Shown here: one piece after another, positions 57,560-64,000 of the stretch
Layout of the letters: the number at the start of each line of letters is the position of its first letter
How positions within the stretch are numbered: position 1 is the stretch's first letter
Source of the DNA: Deinococcus puniceus
Lineage (GTDB): Bacteria; Deinococcota; Deinococci; Deinococcales; Deinococcaceae
Length of the DNA stretch: 64,000 nucleotides
Direction: 5' to 3'
Assembly (NCBI RefSeq): GCF_001644565.1
Contig: NZ_CP011387.1
Span: 790,501-854,500, forward strand
Position numbers and translations under genes: made by a program
Notes under the pieces: model-generated
What the model was told of the DNA's origin: nothing
Seen by the model: only the letters and a program-made list of their open reading frames with translations
Databases searched by the model: none

Positions 57560-59560
57560 ATGCGCCGCGTTTCCCCTCTCCTCCTTGCCCTGACTGGTTC
57601 CCTGCCTCTGGCCGCCCCCACAGCGCCGCCCCGGCCTGCCCCGGCTCCCGTCTGCGTGCTTCCTGCTGGGCCGCTGCCCACCCAGACGCGGGCCGTGTTT
57701 CTGCTGGATACCAGCGGCAGCATGCGCGGCATCGGCGACGGGCAGGCCAATATTTTCGAGCGGGTGAAGGTCAGTCTCAACAACTATGTGCGGGCCGAGC
57801 AACCAGACCGGGTCGACCTCGTCACTTTCGATAGCGGCGTGAGAACCCAGCGCAGCTACGACTTGCCGGGAGCGGCTGGGCGCTTTAACGGCGATCTCGG
57901 CGCACTGCGGGCCGATGGACGCAATACCTACCTGTATCAGAGTTTGCAAGCGGCCCTGAAACCGCTGGCGGGTGCCGAGCGCTACCTGACCCGCGTGTTC
58001 GTGCTGACCGACGGCATAGACAATGACACCAGCCGCACGGCCACAGCCCAGAGTGCGCTGGCGGCCTTCACCGGACGGGGCGCACTGGACAGCCTGCATT
58101 ACGTGGCGCTGGGGGCCACCGTGCCTGCCGACGCCGCCCGCGCCTTGGCGGCCAGTGGCTACGCCGACAGTCAGACGGTGCCTGTGGGTGAGGTGCCAGA
58201 CCTGACGCTGGTGGCGGCGGGCGACGGCCTGAGAACCGTGACCGACGCGGGCAAGGTGGCCGCTCCTTACCCCGATGGAACGCCGCTGGCGCTGGCTTCC
58301 GGCGTTGGTGGGGTGGGATTGGCCCAGCCGACAGCGCAGGGCGGGCAGGTGCGCCTGAGTGTGCCGCCGCGCCTGCCACACGGCACGGCGGCCCTGCTGT
58401 GTGCGCCTTCCACCCGTGCCGAAGCTCCGGCCCGCCGCGTGCTGCTGCGCCTGAATATCGGCACCGATCCGGCCCTCAGTTGGCTTAATCCTGCCGCAGA
58501 CCGCCTCCTCAAAGCAGGCGAGACCGTGAACCTGCGCTACCGGGCAGCGGCTGACCTGAATCTGGACGGTGCAAGGGTGGGCGGGCTGAATGGAACCGGG
58601 CTGGAAGGCGTGCTGGAGGGGCAACCCGGCAGCCGGGAATTCACGGTGCGGCTCACCAACGAGGCTTTAGAACCGGGCCGAATCCTGACCCCTACCTTGG
58701 CACTGGCAAACGGGCGGCGGCTGGCTCTGCCCACCGTGACTGGGGATGAGGGCGGGCGCGTAATTCCGGTGCTGATCATCAATAATTCAGTTAATCCCAC
58801 GCCCCCCGTGCCTGTGGCTGAACCGGAGAACCCCGGCGGCCTTGCCCGAATTGCCGCTTGGCTTCTTGGGGGCGCGGCGCTCTTGGGCCTATTGTTCTTC
58901 CTCTGGCGCAGAAGGCAGGCTCGCCGCGTGGCTCCCGCTGCTCCCGTCTCTGCCCCGCCGCCCGCTGTAGAAGGGCTGGAATACCGCGAAGACCGCACGC
59001 TGGCCCTCGTGACCGCCAACGGCGACGTGAGCAGCGTCAACATGCCTCTGGGGGGCGCGTTCGATCTGGGTCAGCTTGCCAGTGTGCCGCACCTGAGTGG
59101 GTTGCGGGCCGAGCAGCACCGCGACGGCCTCAGCATCATTACTGTGCCTGCCGATCTGGAAGTCAGTCAGGGCGCACGCCTGCTGCAATCGGGCGACGTG
59201 GTGCGCCCCGGCACGCTGCTGGGGGTGGCCGTCGCGCGGCTCTCGCGTGCGCCTCACCCGCCGCTGGGGTCATTGGTGGGCTTGGGCCTGCCGCTGCGCC
59301 TGCTGGCCGATGGCGTGACCCTGCACGTCACCGGGCCATACGGCGATCACGCCTTTACGCTGGGGGCAGGCATCACCGATTTGGGCGCGGCGTTTCAGGC
59401 TCCGGCCCTCGCGGGGGTGCGCGTCAGCTCCAGCGGCCCGCGTGTGCTGCTGGCCGACGTGCCCAGCCACCTGATCCTCAGCCGATTTGGGGAACCCGCG
59501 CCCCTGCGCCCCGGCACGTACCTGCCGCCCGCCTCGGAACTGACTTTTTTGAACGACTGA
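57560..59560 (+). CDS. VWA-domain protein with single transmembrane helix
   Basis: A 666-residue protein. Signal peptide about 1-20. VWA domain about 40-225 with the MIDAS motif DTSGS (residues 50-54) and VLTDGIDND. A beta-rich middle region follows (about 240-410). TM helix about 428-449 (AAWLLGGAALLGLLFFLW), then an RRRQARR stop-transfer. The cytoplasmic C-terminal beta domain (about 470-666) is unfamiliar and might be FHA-like, but I see no FHA signature. Divergent from gyrB. ATG 57560 is chosen as it gives the signal peptide; no promoter is certain. It may sense or display protein ligands at the envelope. Confidence 0.8.
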   Translation: MRRVSPLLLALTGSLPLAAPTAPPRPAPAPVCVLPAGPLPTQTRAVFLLDTSGSMRGIGDGQANIFERVKVSLNNYVRAEQPDRVDLVTFDSGVRTQRSYDLPGAAGRFNGDLGALRADGRNTYLYQSLQAALKPLAGAERYLTRVFVLTDGIDNDTSRTATAQSALAAFTGRGALDSLHYVALGATVPADAARALAASGYADSQTVPVGEVPDLTLVAAGDGLRTVTDAGKVAAPYPDGTPLALASGVGGVGLAQPTAQGGQVRLSVPPRLPHGTAALLCAPSTRAEAPARRVLLRLNIGTDPALSWLNPAADRLLKAGETVNLRYRAAADLNLDGARVGGLNGTGLEGVLEGQPGSREFTVRLTNEALEPGRILTPTLALANGRRLALPTVTGDEGGRVIPVLIINNSVNPTPPVPVAEPENPGGLARIAAWLLGGAALLGLLFFLWRRRQARRVAPAAPVSAPPPAVEGLEYREDRTLALVTANGDVSSVNMPLGGAFDLGQLASVPHLSGLRAEQHRDGLSIITVPADLEVSQGARLLQSGDVVRPGTLLGVAVARLSRAPHPPLGSLVGLGLPLRLLADGVTLHVTGPYGDHAFTLGAGITDLGAAFQAPALAGVRVSSSGPRVLLADVPSHLILSRFGEPAPLRPGTYLPPASELTFLND

Positions 59561-59616
59561 ATGGAGGGATGGTAGGGGGGGTGCGTTGTTTCCCCCACGT
59601 CCCGCCCCCAGCACGT

Positions 59617-59622
59617 TAGGCT
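59617..59622 (+). promoter_or_regulatory. Leaderless -10 box (TAGGCT) of the four-helix membrane protein gene
   Basis: TAGGCT, 6 nt, then ATG 59629. Confidence 0.55.
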
Positions 59623-59628
59623 AGCCCT

Positions 59629-60111
59629 ATGGAGTTGCTGCAAGCCGTTCACGGGTATCAGTTTTTTGGGGCGTGGGCCAAGCTGACGCCGACGCCCTAC
59701 GCGATGGTGACGCTGGTGCTGTTCATCTGGAGCATCGCCCCGGCGCTCAAAGGCGTGGTGCGTTCCGGCTTTACCTTCTGGCTGCGCATCACGTGGTTTT
59801 TTACGCTATTGCCAGCCGTTACAGGCATCATATTGGCCCTGAGTGGGCGGGCCGTGCCCAGCGCCACCGCTGCGGCGGGCGGCCTCACCAAGTACGGCTT
59901 CGAGCCTGACCCCAGCCGCAACTGGGAACACTGGATGTACTCGGCCTTCGCGCTGCTGAGCCTGTACGTGCTGGAAGTTTTGGTGCGCGGCAAATTGATA
60001 GAACACAAGACGGGCCTGCGCTTTTTGCCAGTGGTGACGCTGTTTTTGTACGGCGTGGCGTACATGGTGGGCCGCGTGGCGGTGTTGCCGGGGAGTACGC
60101 CGGGGACTTGA
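59629..60111 (+). CDS. Membrane protein with four helices, unknown
   Basis: A 160-residue protein with hydrophobic helices at about 23-40, 50-72, 98-117 and 127-150. No family recognised. A loop has GGLTKYGFEPDPSRNWEHWMYSAFA, with several aromatic residues and one His. The start is supported by the leaderless TAGGCT box. Monocistronic, followed by repeat C2. Confidence 0.65.
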   Translation: MELLQAVHGYQFFGAWAKLTPTPYAMVTLVLFIWSIAPALKGVVRSGFTFWLRITWFFTLLPAVTGIILALSGRAVPSATAAAGGLTKYGFEPDPSRNWEHWMYSAFALLSLYVLEVLVRGKLIEHKTGLRFLPVVTLFLYGVAYMVGRVAVLPGSTPGT

Positions 60112-60130
60112 GAGATTGTTGCGTTGACGT

Positions 60131-60240
60131 GGAAACCCCCCAGTCTGCTCCGCATCCAGCCCCCCTTAAGGGGAGCGCAACAGCTTTTAGTCCTCTCCTC
60201 TAAGGAGGGGCATTGCGCTAGCAACGGGGGTTCGCCCTCC
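60131..60240. repeat. Intergenic repeat family C, copy C2
   Basis: It shares with C1 the words CCCCCAGTCTGCT, CAGCCCCC, AAGGGGAGCGCAAC, GCTTTTAGTCCTC and GCAACGGGGG in the same order and strand. The inverted ends are less perfect here. Confidence 0.75.
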
Positions 60241-60340
60241 ACCTCTAACCACACCCCCCACCGCCCCGGCCCCTCTCTCCTCACGCCCAGTCAGCTTCGG
60301 CTCACCCGCCGCTGAACTTGGCATGCTCAGCTAGGCAGCG

Positions 60341-61675
60341 ATGGTACGCCGTGTCTGCTCTGTTGTTGTGTTGGCCCTGATGTTGGGTGGAGCCTTGGCC
60401 GCGCCCGCTACCGTAAAAGTAAAGTCTGGAGACACCCTCTTTAAGATTGCTACCCGTGGGGGCCTGAGCGTGGCCCGCCTCAAAACCCTGAACGGTCTGA
60501 CCGGAGACACCATCCGGGTGGGCCAAGTCTTGCGCCTCAGCAGAACTGCCACGCCTGTGAGCCGCAGCTCGGTCAATATGGGTCAGGGCGTCTATACCGT
60601 CAAATCTGGCGACTTCCTGAGCAAGATTGCGGTGCGCTACGGGGTCAGCGTGGGAGCTTTGCAAGTCCTGAACGGCCTGCGCGGCAGTGTGATCACGCCG
60701 GGCCAGCGGTTGCGCCTGCCCACGCGGGGGACGGGCATCGGCTCTGCTCCTGTTGCCCGCCCTGCCCCCCGGCCCACCACAGAAGTCCGAATCGTGCATA
60801 CCTACGTGCGCGTGGGCCTGCGCGACACCGCCGACAGCCTCGCCGCCCGCTACCGCACCACCCGCCCCGCCCTGATGAAGCTGAACCTTCTGAATGCCCG
60901 CACGCGCCTGATGCCGGGGCAAAAACTGCTGGTGCCTCAGCGGGTGCCCGTGCCGATTCCGCCCGCTGCACGCGGGGCCGCCGTGACCTATAAGCGCTTT
61001 AGGCCACTCAATATTCCGGTGCAAGTGTTCCGGGTCGACCTGCGTCACCGCGACGTGTTGGTGGCTCCGGTGTTGCCGCGTGCGGGCCTCGGCTACGGGG
61101 CGCGGGTGGGCACACTGGCCCAGCAAAGCGGAGCGCGAGCCGTCATCAACGGCAGTTATTTTCATCCCCAAACGTTTGCCCCTGCCGGAGACCTCGTGAT
61201 GCAGGGCCGCCTGCTGACGTGGGGCCGCATTCCCGCCGCCCTAGCGATTACGCCCGACAACCGCGCCGCCTTTGCCGTGACCACCACCGGACTGCTGGGC
61301 CGCCCACTGGACGCTACATGGAACGGCATGGAAACCGTGATCGCCACCGGGCCGCGCATCTTGTTGGGGGGCCGAGTCCAAACGCGCTACAACACGGCCT
61401 TCCGCGATCCTGCTCTGTTTGGCCGCGCCGCCCGCAGTGCTGTGGGCCTCAGCAGCAACCGCGACCTCGTGTTCGTATCAACGCATTCTCGCCTGACCAC
61501 CACCGAAATGGGCAAAGTCATGGCCCGCCTCGGTGTGCGCGACGCCCTGCTGCTCGACGGCGGCAGCAGTACGGGCGTGGCCTGGAACGGCGCGGCGATT
61601 ATAGACAGCACGCGCAAAGTCAGCTACGGCATCGGCATATTTACCGATTACACGGGCAGACGTTATGCCAGATAA
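60341..61675 (+). CDS. LysM protein with phosphodiester glycosidase (NAGPA) domain
   Basis: A 444-residue secreted protein. Signal peptide about 1-20 ([14 protein letters not shown]). LysM 1 at about 22-66 ([27 protein letters not shown]), LysM 2 at about 84-128 ([27 protein letters not shown]), and a third, degenerate LysM at about 147-190. The NAGPA/phosphodiester glycosidase domain spans about 215-440 with [28 protein letters not shown] and [17 protein letters not shown]. LysM units bind peptidoglycan; the enzyme probably acts on glycan phosphodiesters. Full length. Confidence 0.88.
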   Translation: MVRRVCSVVVLALMLGGALAAPATVKVKSGDTLFKIATRGGLSVARLKTLNGLTGDTIRVGQVLRLSRTATPVSRSSVNMGQGVYTVKSGDFLSKIAVRYGVSVGALQVLNGLRGSVITPGQRLRLPTRGTGIGSAPVARPAPRPTTEVRIVHTYVRVGLRDTADSLAARYRTTRPALMKLNLLNARTRLMPGQKLLVPQRVPVPIPPAARGAAVTYKRFRPLNIPVQVFRVDLRHRDVLVAPVLPRAGLGYGARVGTLAQQSGARAVINGSYFHPQTFAPAGDLVMQGRLLTWGRIPAALAITPDNRAAFAVTTTGLLGRPLDATWNGMETVIATGPRILLGGRVQTRYNTAFRDPALFGRAARSAVGLSSNRDLVFVSTHSRLTTTEMGKVMARLGVRDALLLDGGSSTGVAWNGAAIIDSTRKVSYGIGIFTDYTGRRYAR

Positions 61676-61699
61676 CACTGCGCGAGAGAGGTCATCACG

Positions 61700-61705
61700 T
61701 AACAT
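61700..61705 (+). promoter_or_regulatory. Leaderless -10 box (TAACAT) of the rbfA leader ORF
   Basis: TAACAT with a 6-nt spacer to ATG 61712, which begins a 12-codon frame ending on the rbfA start. Confidence 0.5.
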
Positions 61706-61711
61706 GTCCAG

Positions 61712-61750
61712 ATGATCTCGCCCGTTTTCTCTCCCCCGGTGCAGCCATGA
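61712..61750 (+). CDS. Possible leader peptide of rbfA (12 aa)
   Basis: ATG 6 nt after TAACAT encodes [12 protein letters not shown] and stops at the TGA that overlaps the rbfA ATG (ATGA at 61747). rbfA itself has no ribosome-binding site, so a ribosome loading on the leaderless mini-frame could re-initiate at rbfA. The three prolines near the end could slow translation. The coding claim is inference from the arrangement. Confidence 0.45.
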   Translation: MISPVFSPPVQP

Positions 61751-62034
61751 GGCCCGAACAAGTCCAGTCCCAACTCCTGCGCGTCCTCAGCGACGCTATT
61801 GCCCAATTGCGTGACCCGCGTGTGCCCATGATCGTGACCGTAGAGCGCGTGGCCGTCACGTCCGATTACGGCATTGCCCGCATTTACGTCAGTTCTATGA
61901 ACGCCGATATGAACGGCCTACTGGACGCCCTGAACCACGCACGCGGCCATCTTCAGCGGGAAGTGACGGCGCAGGTGAAGCTGAGGCGAACGCCGGTGCT
62001 GGAATTTCATTCGGCAGCCGATGTGCCGCTTTGA
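61747..62034 (+). CDS. rbfA: Ribosome-binding factor A
   Basis: A 95-residue KH-type RbfA that helps mature the 30S subunit and 16S rRNA 5' end. Motifs: [38 protein letters not shown] and [29 protein letters not shown]. It is a short version (many are 110-130 residues), lacking the extended acidic tail. ATG 61747 matches the usual start; it overlaps the stop of a 12-codon leader frame. Confidence 0.93.
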   Translation: MRPEQVQSQLLRVLSDAIAQLRDPRVPMIVTVERVAVTSDYGIARIYVSSMNADMNGLLDALNHARGHLQREVTAQVKLRRTPVLEFHSAADVPL

Positions 62035-62045
62035 CGGTGAATGGA

Positions 62046-62480
62046 ATGAGCGATTCCAGTTCTATTCAAACAGCCAGTATCCAAACAGAAATTCGCGTGC
62101 GCTACGCCGAAACCGATGCGATGGCGGTGGCCCATCATGCCAATTACCCCATCTGGTTCGAGGTAGGCCGCACCGACCTGATGCACGCGCTGGGGTTGCC
62201 CTACGCCGAGGTGGAAGCACGCGGTTACTTTCTGATGCTGAGCGGCCTGAACGTGCAGTACCGCCGCGCCGCCCGCTACGATGACCGCCTGACCCTGACC
62301 ACCCGCGTCTCGGAAATTCGCAGCCGCACCCTGAAATTTACCTACGAACTGCACCGCGCGAACCCGGACGGCCCCGCCGACTTGATCGCCACTGGAGAAA
62401 CCCAGCACATCGCCACCGACAAGACCTACCGCCCAGCACGCTTACCGGATGAGGTGCTGAGGCTGCTGCGAGGGGAATAA
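62046..62480 (+). CDS. YbgC/FadM-type acyl-CoA thioesterase
   Basis: A 144-residue hotdog protein with the YbgC signature VRYAETDAMAVAHHANYPIWFEVGRTDLM (Asp and His active-site residues) and a C-terminal ETQHIATDKTYRPARLP. It hydrolyses acyl-CoA esters in the cytoplasm. ATG 62046 has a GGTGA-type sequence 7 nt upstream; TTG 62031, overlapping the rbfA stop as TTGA, is also possible and would couple it to rbfA. Confidence 0.87.
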   Translation: MSDSSSIQTASIQTEIRVRYAETDAMAVAHHANYPIWFEVGRTDLMHALGLPYAEVEARGYFLMLSGLNVQYRRAARYDDRLTLTTRVSEIRSRTLKFTYELHRANPDGPADLIATGETQHIATDKTYRPARLPDEVLRLLRGE

Positions 62481-62514
62481 GAGGCGGCAGCAGCCACCCG
62501 GAAACGTCCCTGCC

Positions 62515-62545
62515 CCAGCACCTCAGACCCCAGGCCTTTAGACGC
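62515..62545. repeat. Family A repeat, single arm (A9)
   Basis: CAGCACCTCAGACCCCAGG and CCTTTAGACGCCCC match the right arm of family A (compare 43673-43706). No left arm is present. Confidence 0.55.
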
Positions 62546-62581
62546 CCCGCCCACACGCCAATGCTCTAGACTGCGCGGCAC

Positions 62582-63058
62582 ATGAGTCACCTCTCGCGCA
62601 CCCTGCCCATCAAGCGCGCCGCGCACGTCTATCTGGTGCGCGAAGGCCAGTTGCTGTTGGTCGAAGAACGGATGGACGACGGCAGCATTTTTTACGGACT
62701 TCCGGGCGGCAAAGCGCAGGCGGGCGAAACGTTGGCCGCCGCTGCCGTGCGTCAGGTATTGGTCGAAACGGGCCTGACCGTCACCGATCTGATGTTTGTC
62801 AGCCTGCTGGAAGGCGAACTGCTGACCGGCACACGCAACGAGTGTTACGCCACCTTTGCCCGCTTTACCGCCGAGTTTCACGGGGAACTTGACCCCACCG
62901 ACCCCGAAGTGGTGGGCGTCAAATGGGTGCCTTTCGAGATGGTCGAAGCGTTGGTGCGCTACGGCCCGCCACCTGAAGTGGAGGAGCGCAATCCGCTGAT
63001 CTGGCTGCCTACCCAAGACTTCCTGCGCGGCAAAATCCGCAGCTACTACTCCATCTGA
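62582..63058 (+). CDS. Nudix hydrolase
   Basis: A 158-residue protein. The Nudix region starts GLPGGKAQAGETLAAAAVRQVLVETGLTV. It departs from the canonical box GX5EX7REUXEEXGU: the REUXEEXG part reads RQVLVETG, so the first Glu of the metal cluster is Gln and activity should be checked. A C-terminal Nudix strand set is present (VVGVKWVPFEMVEAL). The substrate is a nucleoside diphosphate derivative, unknown. A TAGACT box (62567-62572) lies 9 nt before the ATG, giving a leader of 2-3 nt. The peptidase gene starts 2 bp after its stop. Confidence 0.82.
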   Translation: MSHLSRTLPIKRAAHVYLVREGQLLLVEERMDDGSIFYGLPGGKAQAGETLAAAAVRQVLVETGLTVTDLMFVSLLEGELLTGTRNECYATFARFTAEFHGELDPTDPEVVGVKWVPFEMVEALVRYGPPPEVEERNPLIWLPTQDFLRGKIRSYYSI

Positions 63059-63060
63059 AC

Positions 63061-64000
63061 ATGCAAAAACCAAGGTTAGGGGGACTAGTTTTGGTCAGCC
63101 TACTGCTGTGCGGCGGCAGGGGAGAGGCACAGGTGGTTCCGGCCCTGCCGCCCACCCCACTGCTGCAACCACTGCCCAGCACGCAGAATATTGGCGATTC
63201 TATTTTCCCCAAATTGGGGCAGGCGGGGCTGGACGTGTTGAATTATGATTTGGCCCTCACGGTGGCCCGCCCCGGCACGCCGCAGATACAGGCAGAAGTG
63301 ACGCTGCTGCTGACCGCCACGCGCCCACTGCCGCAAATTCGGCTGGATGTTGTTGGCCCCACCGTATCGTCGGTGCGCTGGAATGGCCGCGCCGTGCCGT
63401 TTCGCACCGACAGCAACGCACAAAAGTTGCTGGTGTCGCTGCCCGCGCCGCTGCTGCCGGGAGTCCGGGGCAATCTGACGGTCAGGTATGCGGGCACGCC
63501 CGGCACTGTCCGTGACCCCGATTTTAATTTTCCGGTGAATCTGGGCTGGCAAAGTGTGCCCGCAGAGGGGGCGACAGCCGGAGCAAACTTCACGCTCAGC
63601 GAACCCAACGGCACGCGCACCTTCTTACCCAGCAACGATCATCCTTCCGACAAGGCCACGTTTACCACACGCATCACGGTTCCGGTAGGCTTTATTGGGG
63701 CGGCCAGTGGCGTACAGGTGGCCCAGACGGGCGTAAGCGGCGGCCCCCAAACCTTCGTGTTCTCGCAGGCCCAGCCGATCCCCACCTATGCCCTTGCCAT
63801 CCATGTCAACAAGTTCGAGCGTGTGGAGTCGCCCGCCGTGCCTGTGGGGGTGGGCGGCTCCCCCGTGCAGCGCCGCGATTATTTTCCTCTTGGTACCCCG
63901 CAGCCTACCCGCGACGCCTACATCCGTACCGCCGAAATGATGCGCGTGCTGTCGGATTGGTTCGGGCCGTATCCCTTCAGCGCTTACGGGGTGGCAGTGG
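63061..64000 (+). CDS. M1-family metallopeptidase, N-terminal part
   Basis: Open to the window edge (313 codons). Signal peptide about 1-24 (GGLVLVSLLLCGG). The N-terminal M1 beta domain follows: LDVLNYDLALTVARPGTPQIQAEVTLLLTAT, NLTVRYAGTPG, and EPNGTRTFLPSNDHPSDKATFTTRITVP, the hallmark of M1 enzymes (equivalent to the substrate-side loop). The catalytic HEXXH would lie beyond the window. It starts 2 bp after the Nudix stop, probably the same operon. Secreted or lipid-anchored. Confidence 0.85.
   Translation, partial: MQKPRLGGLVLVSLLLCGGRGEAQVVPALPPTPLLQPLPSTQNIGDSIFPKLGQAGLDVLNYDLALTVARPGTPQIQAEVTLLLTATRPLPQIRLDVVGPTVSSVRWNGRAVPFRTDSNAQKLLVSLPAPLLPGVRGNLTVRYAGTPGTVRDPDFNFPVNLGWQSVPAEGATAGANFTLSEPNGTRTFLPSNDHPSDKATFTTRITVPVGFIGAASGVQVAQTGVSGGPQTFVFSQAQPIPTYALAIHVNKFERVESPAVPVGVGGSPVQRRDYFPLGTPQPTRDAYIRTAEMMRVLSDWFGPYPFSAYGVAV

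Overview
The window is a 64-kb piece of a high-GC chromosome that I read as Deinococcus. The evidence is the gene content: a YidC with a long extracytoplasmic domain, linked rpmH-rnpA-yidD-yidC, polyphosphate glucokinase, CHAD, DUF3084, DUF4384, a futalosine-pathway-type deaminase, a kynurenine pathway and a caa3-type oxidase assembly set. Many genes also have a TANNNT -10 box only 6-7 nt upstream of the start codon, the leaderless-mRNA arrangement known from Deinococcus. That pattern decides several starts here (phhB, M42 peptidase, lptB, EamA transporter, mutS). I saw no tRNA, rRNA, CRISPR array, prophage or insertion sequence.

Layout. 1-8 kb: mutL (partial, leftward) and mutS (rightward) frame small housekeeping and unknown genes (DUF3885, thioesterase, pterin dehydratase, CHAD, PPOX flavoprotein, DUF2726). 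8-14 kb: a candidate manganese riboswitch with TerC, rpmI-rplT, ppgK, a Spo0M-like gene, an amidohydrolase and rpmE. 14-26 kb: M42 peptidase, lptB-DUF3084, deoB, hisD, an EamA transporter with a monooxygenase-like membrane protein, then rpmH-rnpA-yidD-yidC. 26-37 kb: C39-type peptidase, branched-chain 2-oxoacid dehydrogenase E1 genes, DUF4384 protein, a cofactor-less sulfite-oxidase-fold protein with a histidine kinase, two tandem CAP/PKD proteins and an ECF sigma factor. 37-46 kb: FUN14, an ABC exporter, a LacI regulator, a PCuAC-SCO-CtaG copper/oxidase assembly operon, and kynB-kynU. 46-55 kb: two consecutive copies of a two-gene cassette, each a SARP-like DNA-binding/P-loop/TPR regulator followed by a secreted subtilisin-like protease. 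55-64 kb: gyrB, a VWA protein, a small membrane protein, a LysM-phosphodiester glycosidase, rbfA, a YbgC-type thioesterase, a Nudix hydrolase and the start of an M1-type peptidase.

The most unusual part is the duplicated regulator-protease cassette (46.2-55.1 kb). The second copy changes from GC-rich to AT-rich DNA inside the regulator gene and stays AT-rich through most of the protease gene. The two proteases share catalytic residues and a cysteine framework although their N-terminal halves have diverged strongly.

Intergenic spaces carry several families of short palindromic repeats: family A (GTCTAAG heptads around a conserved core, about nine sites), family B (GATCCACG arms, three full sites), family C (about 106 bp with inverted ends, two sites) and two single palindromic elements. 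None codes for protein. Protein calls come from recognising motifs by eye; no database search or alignment was run.
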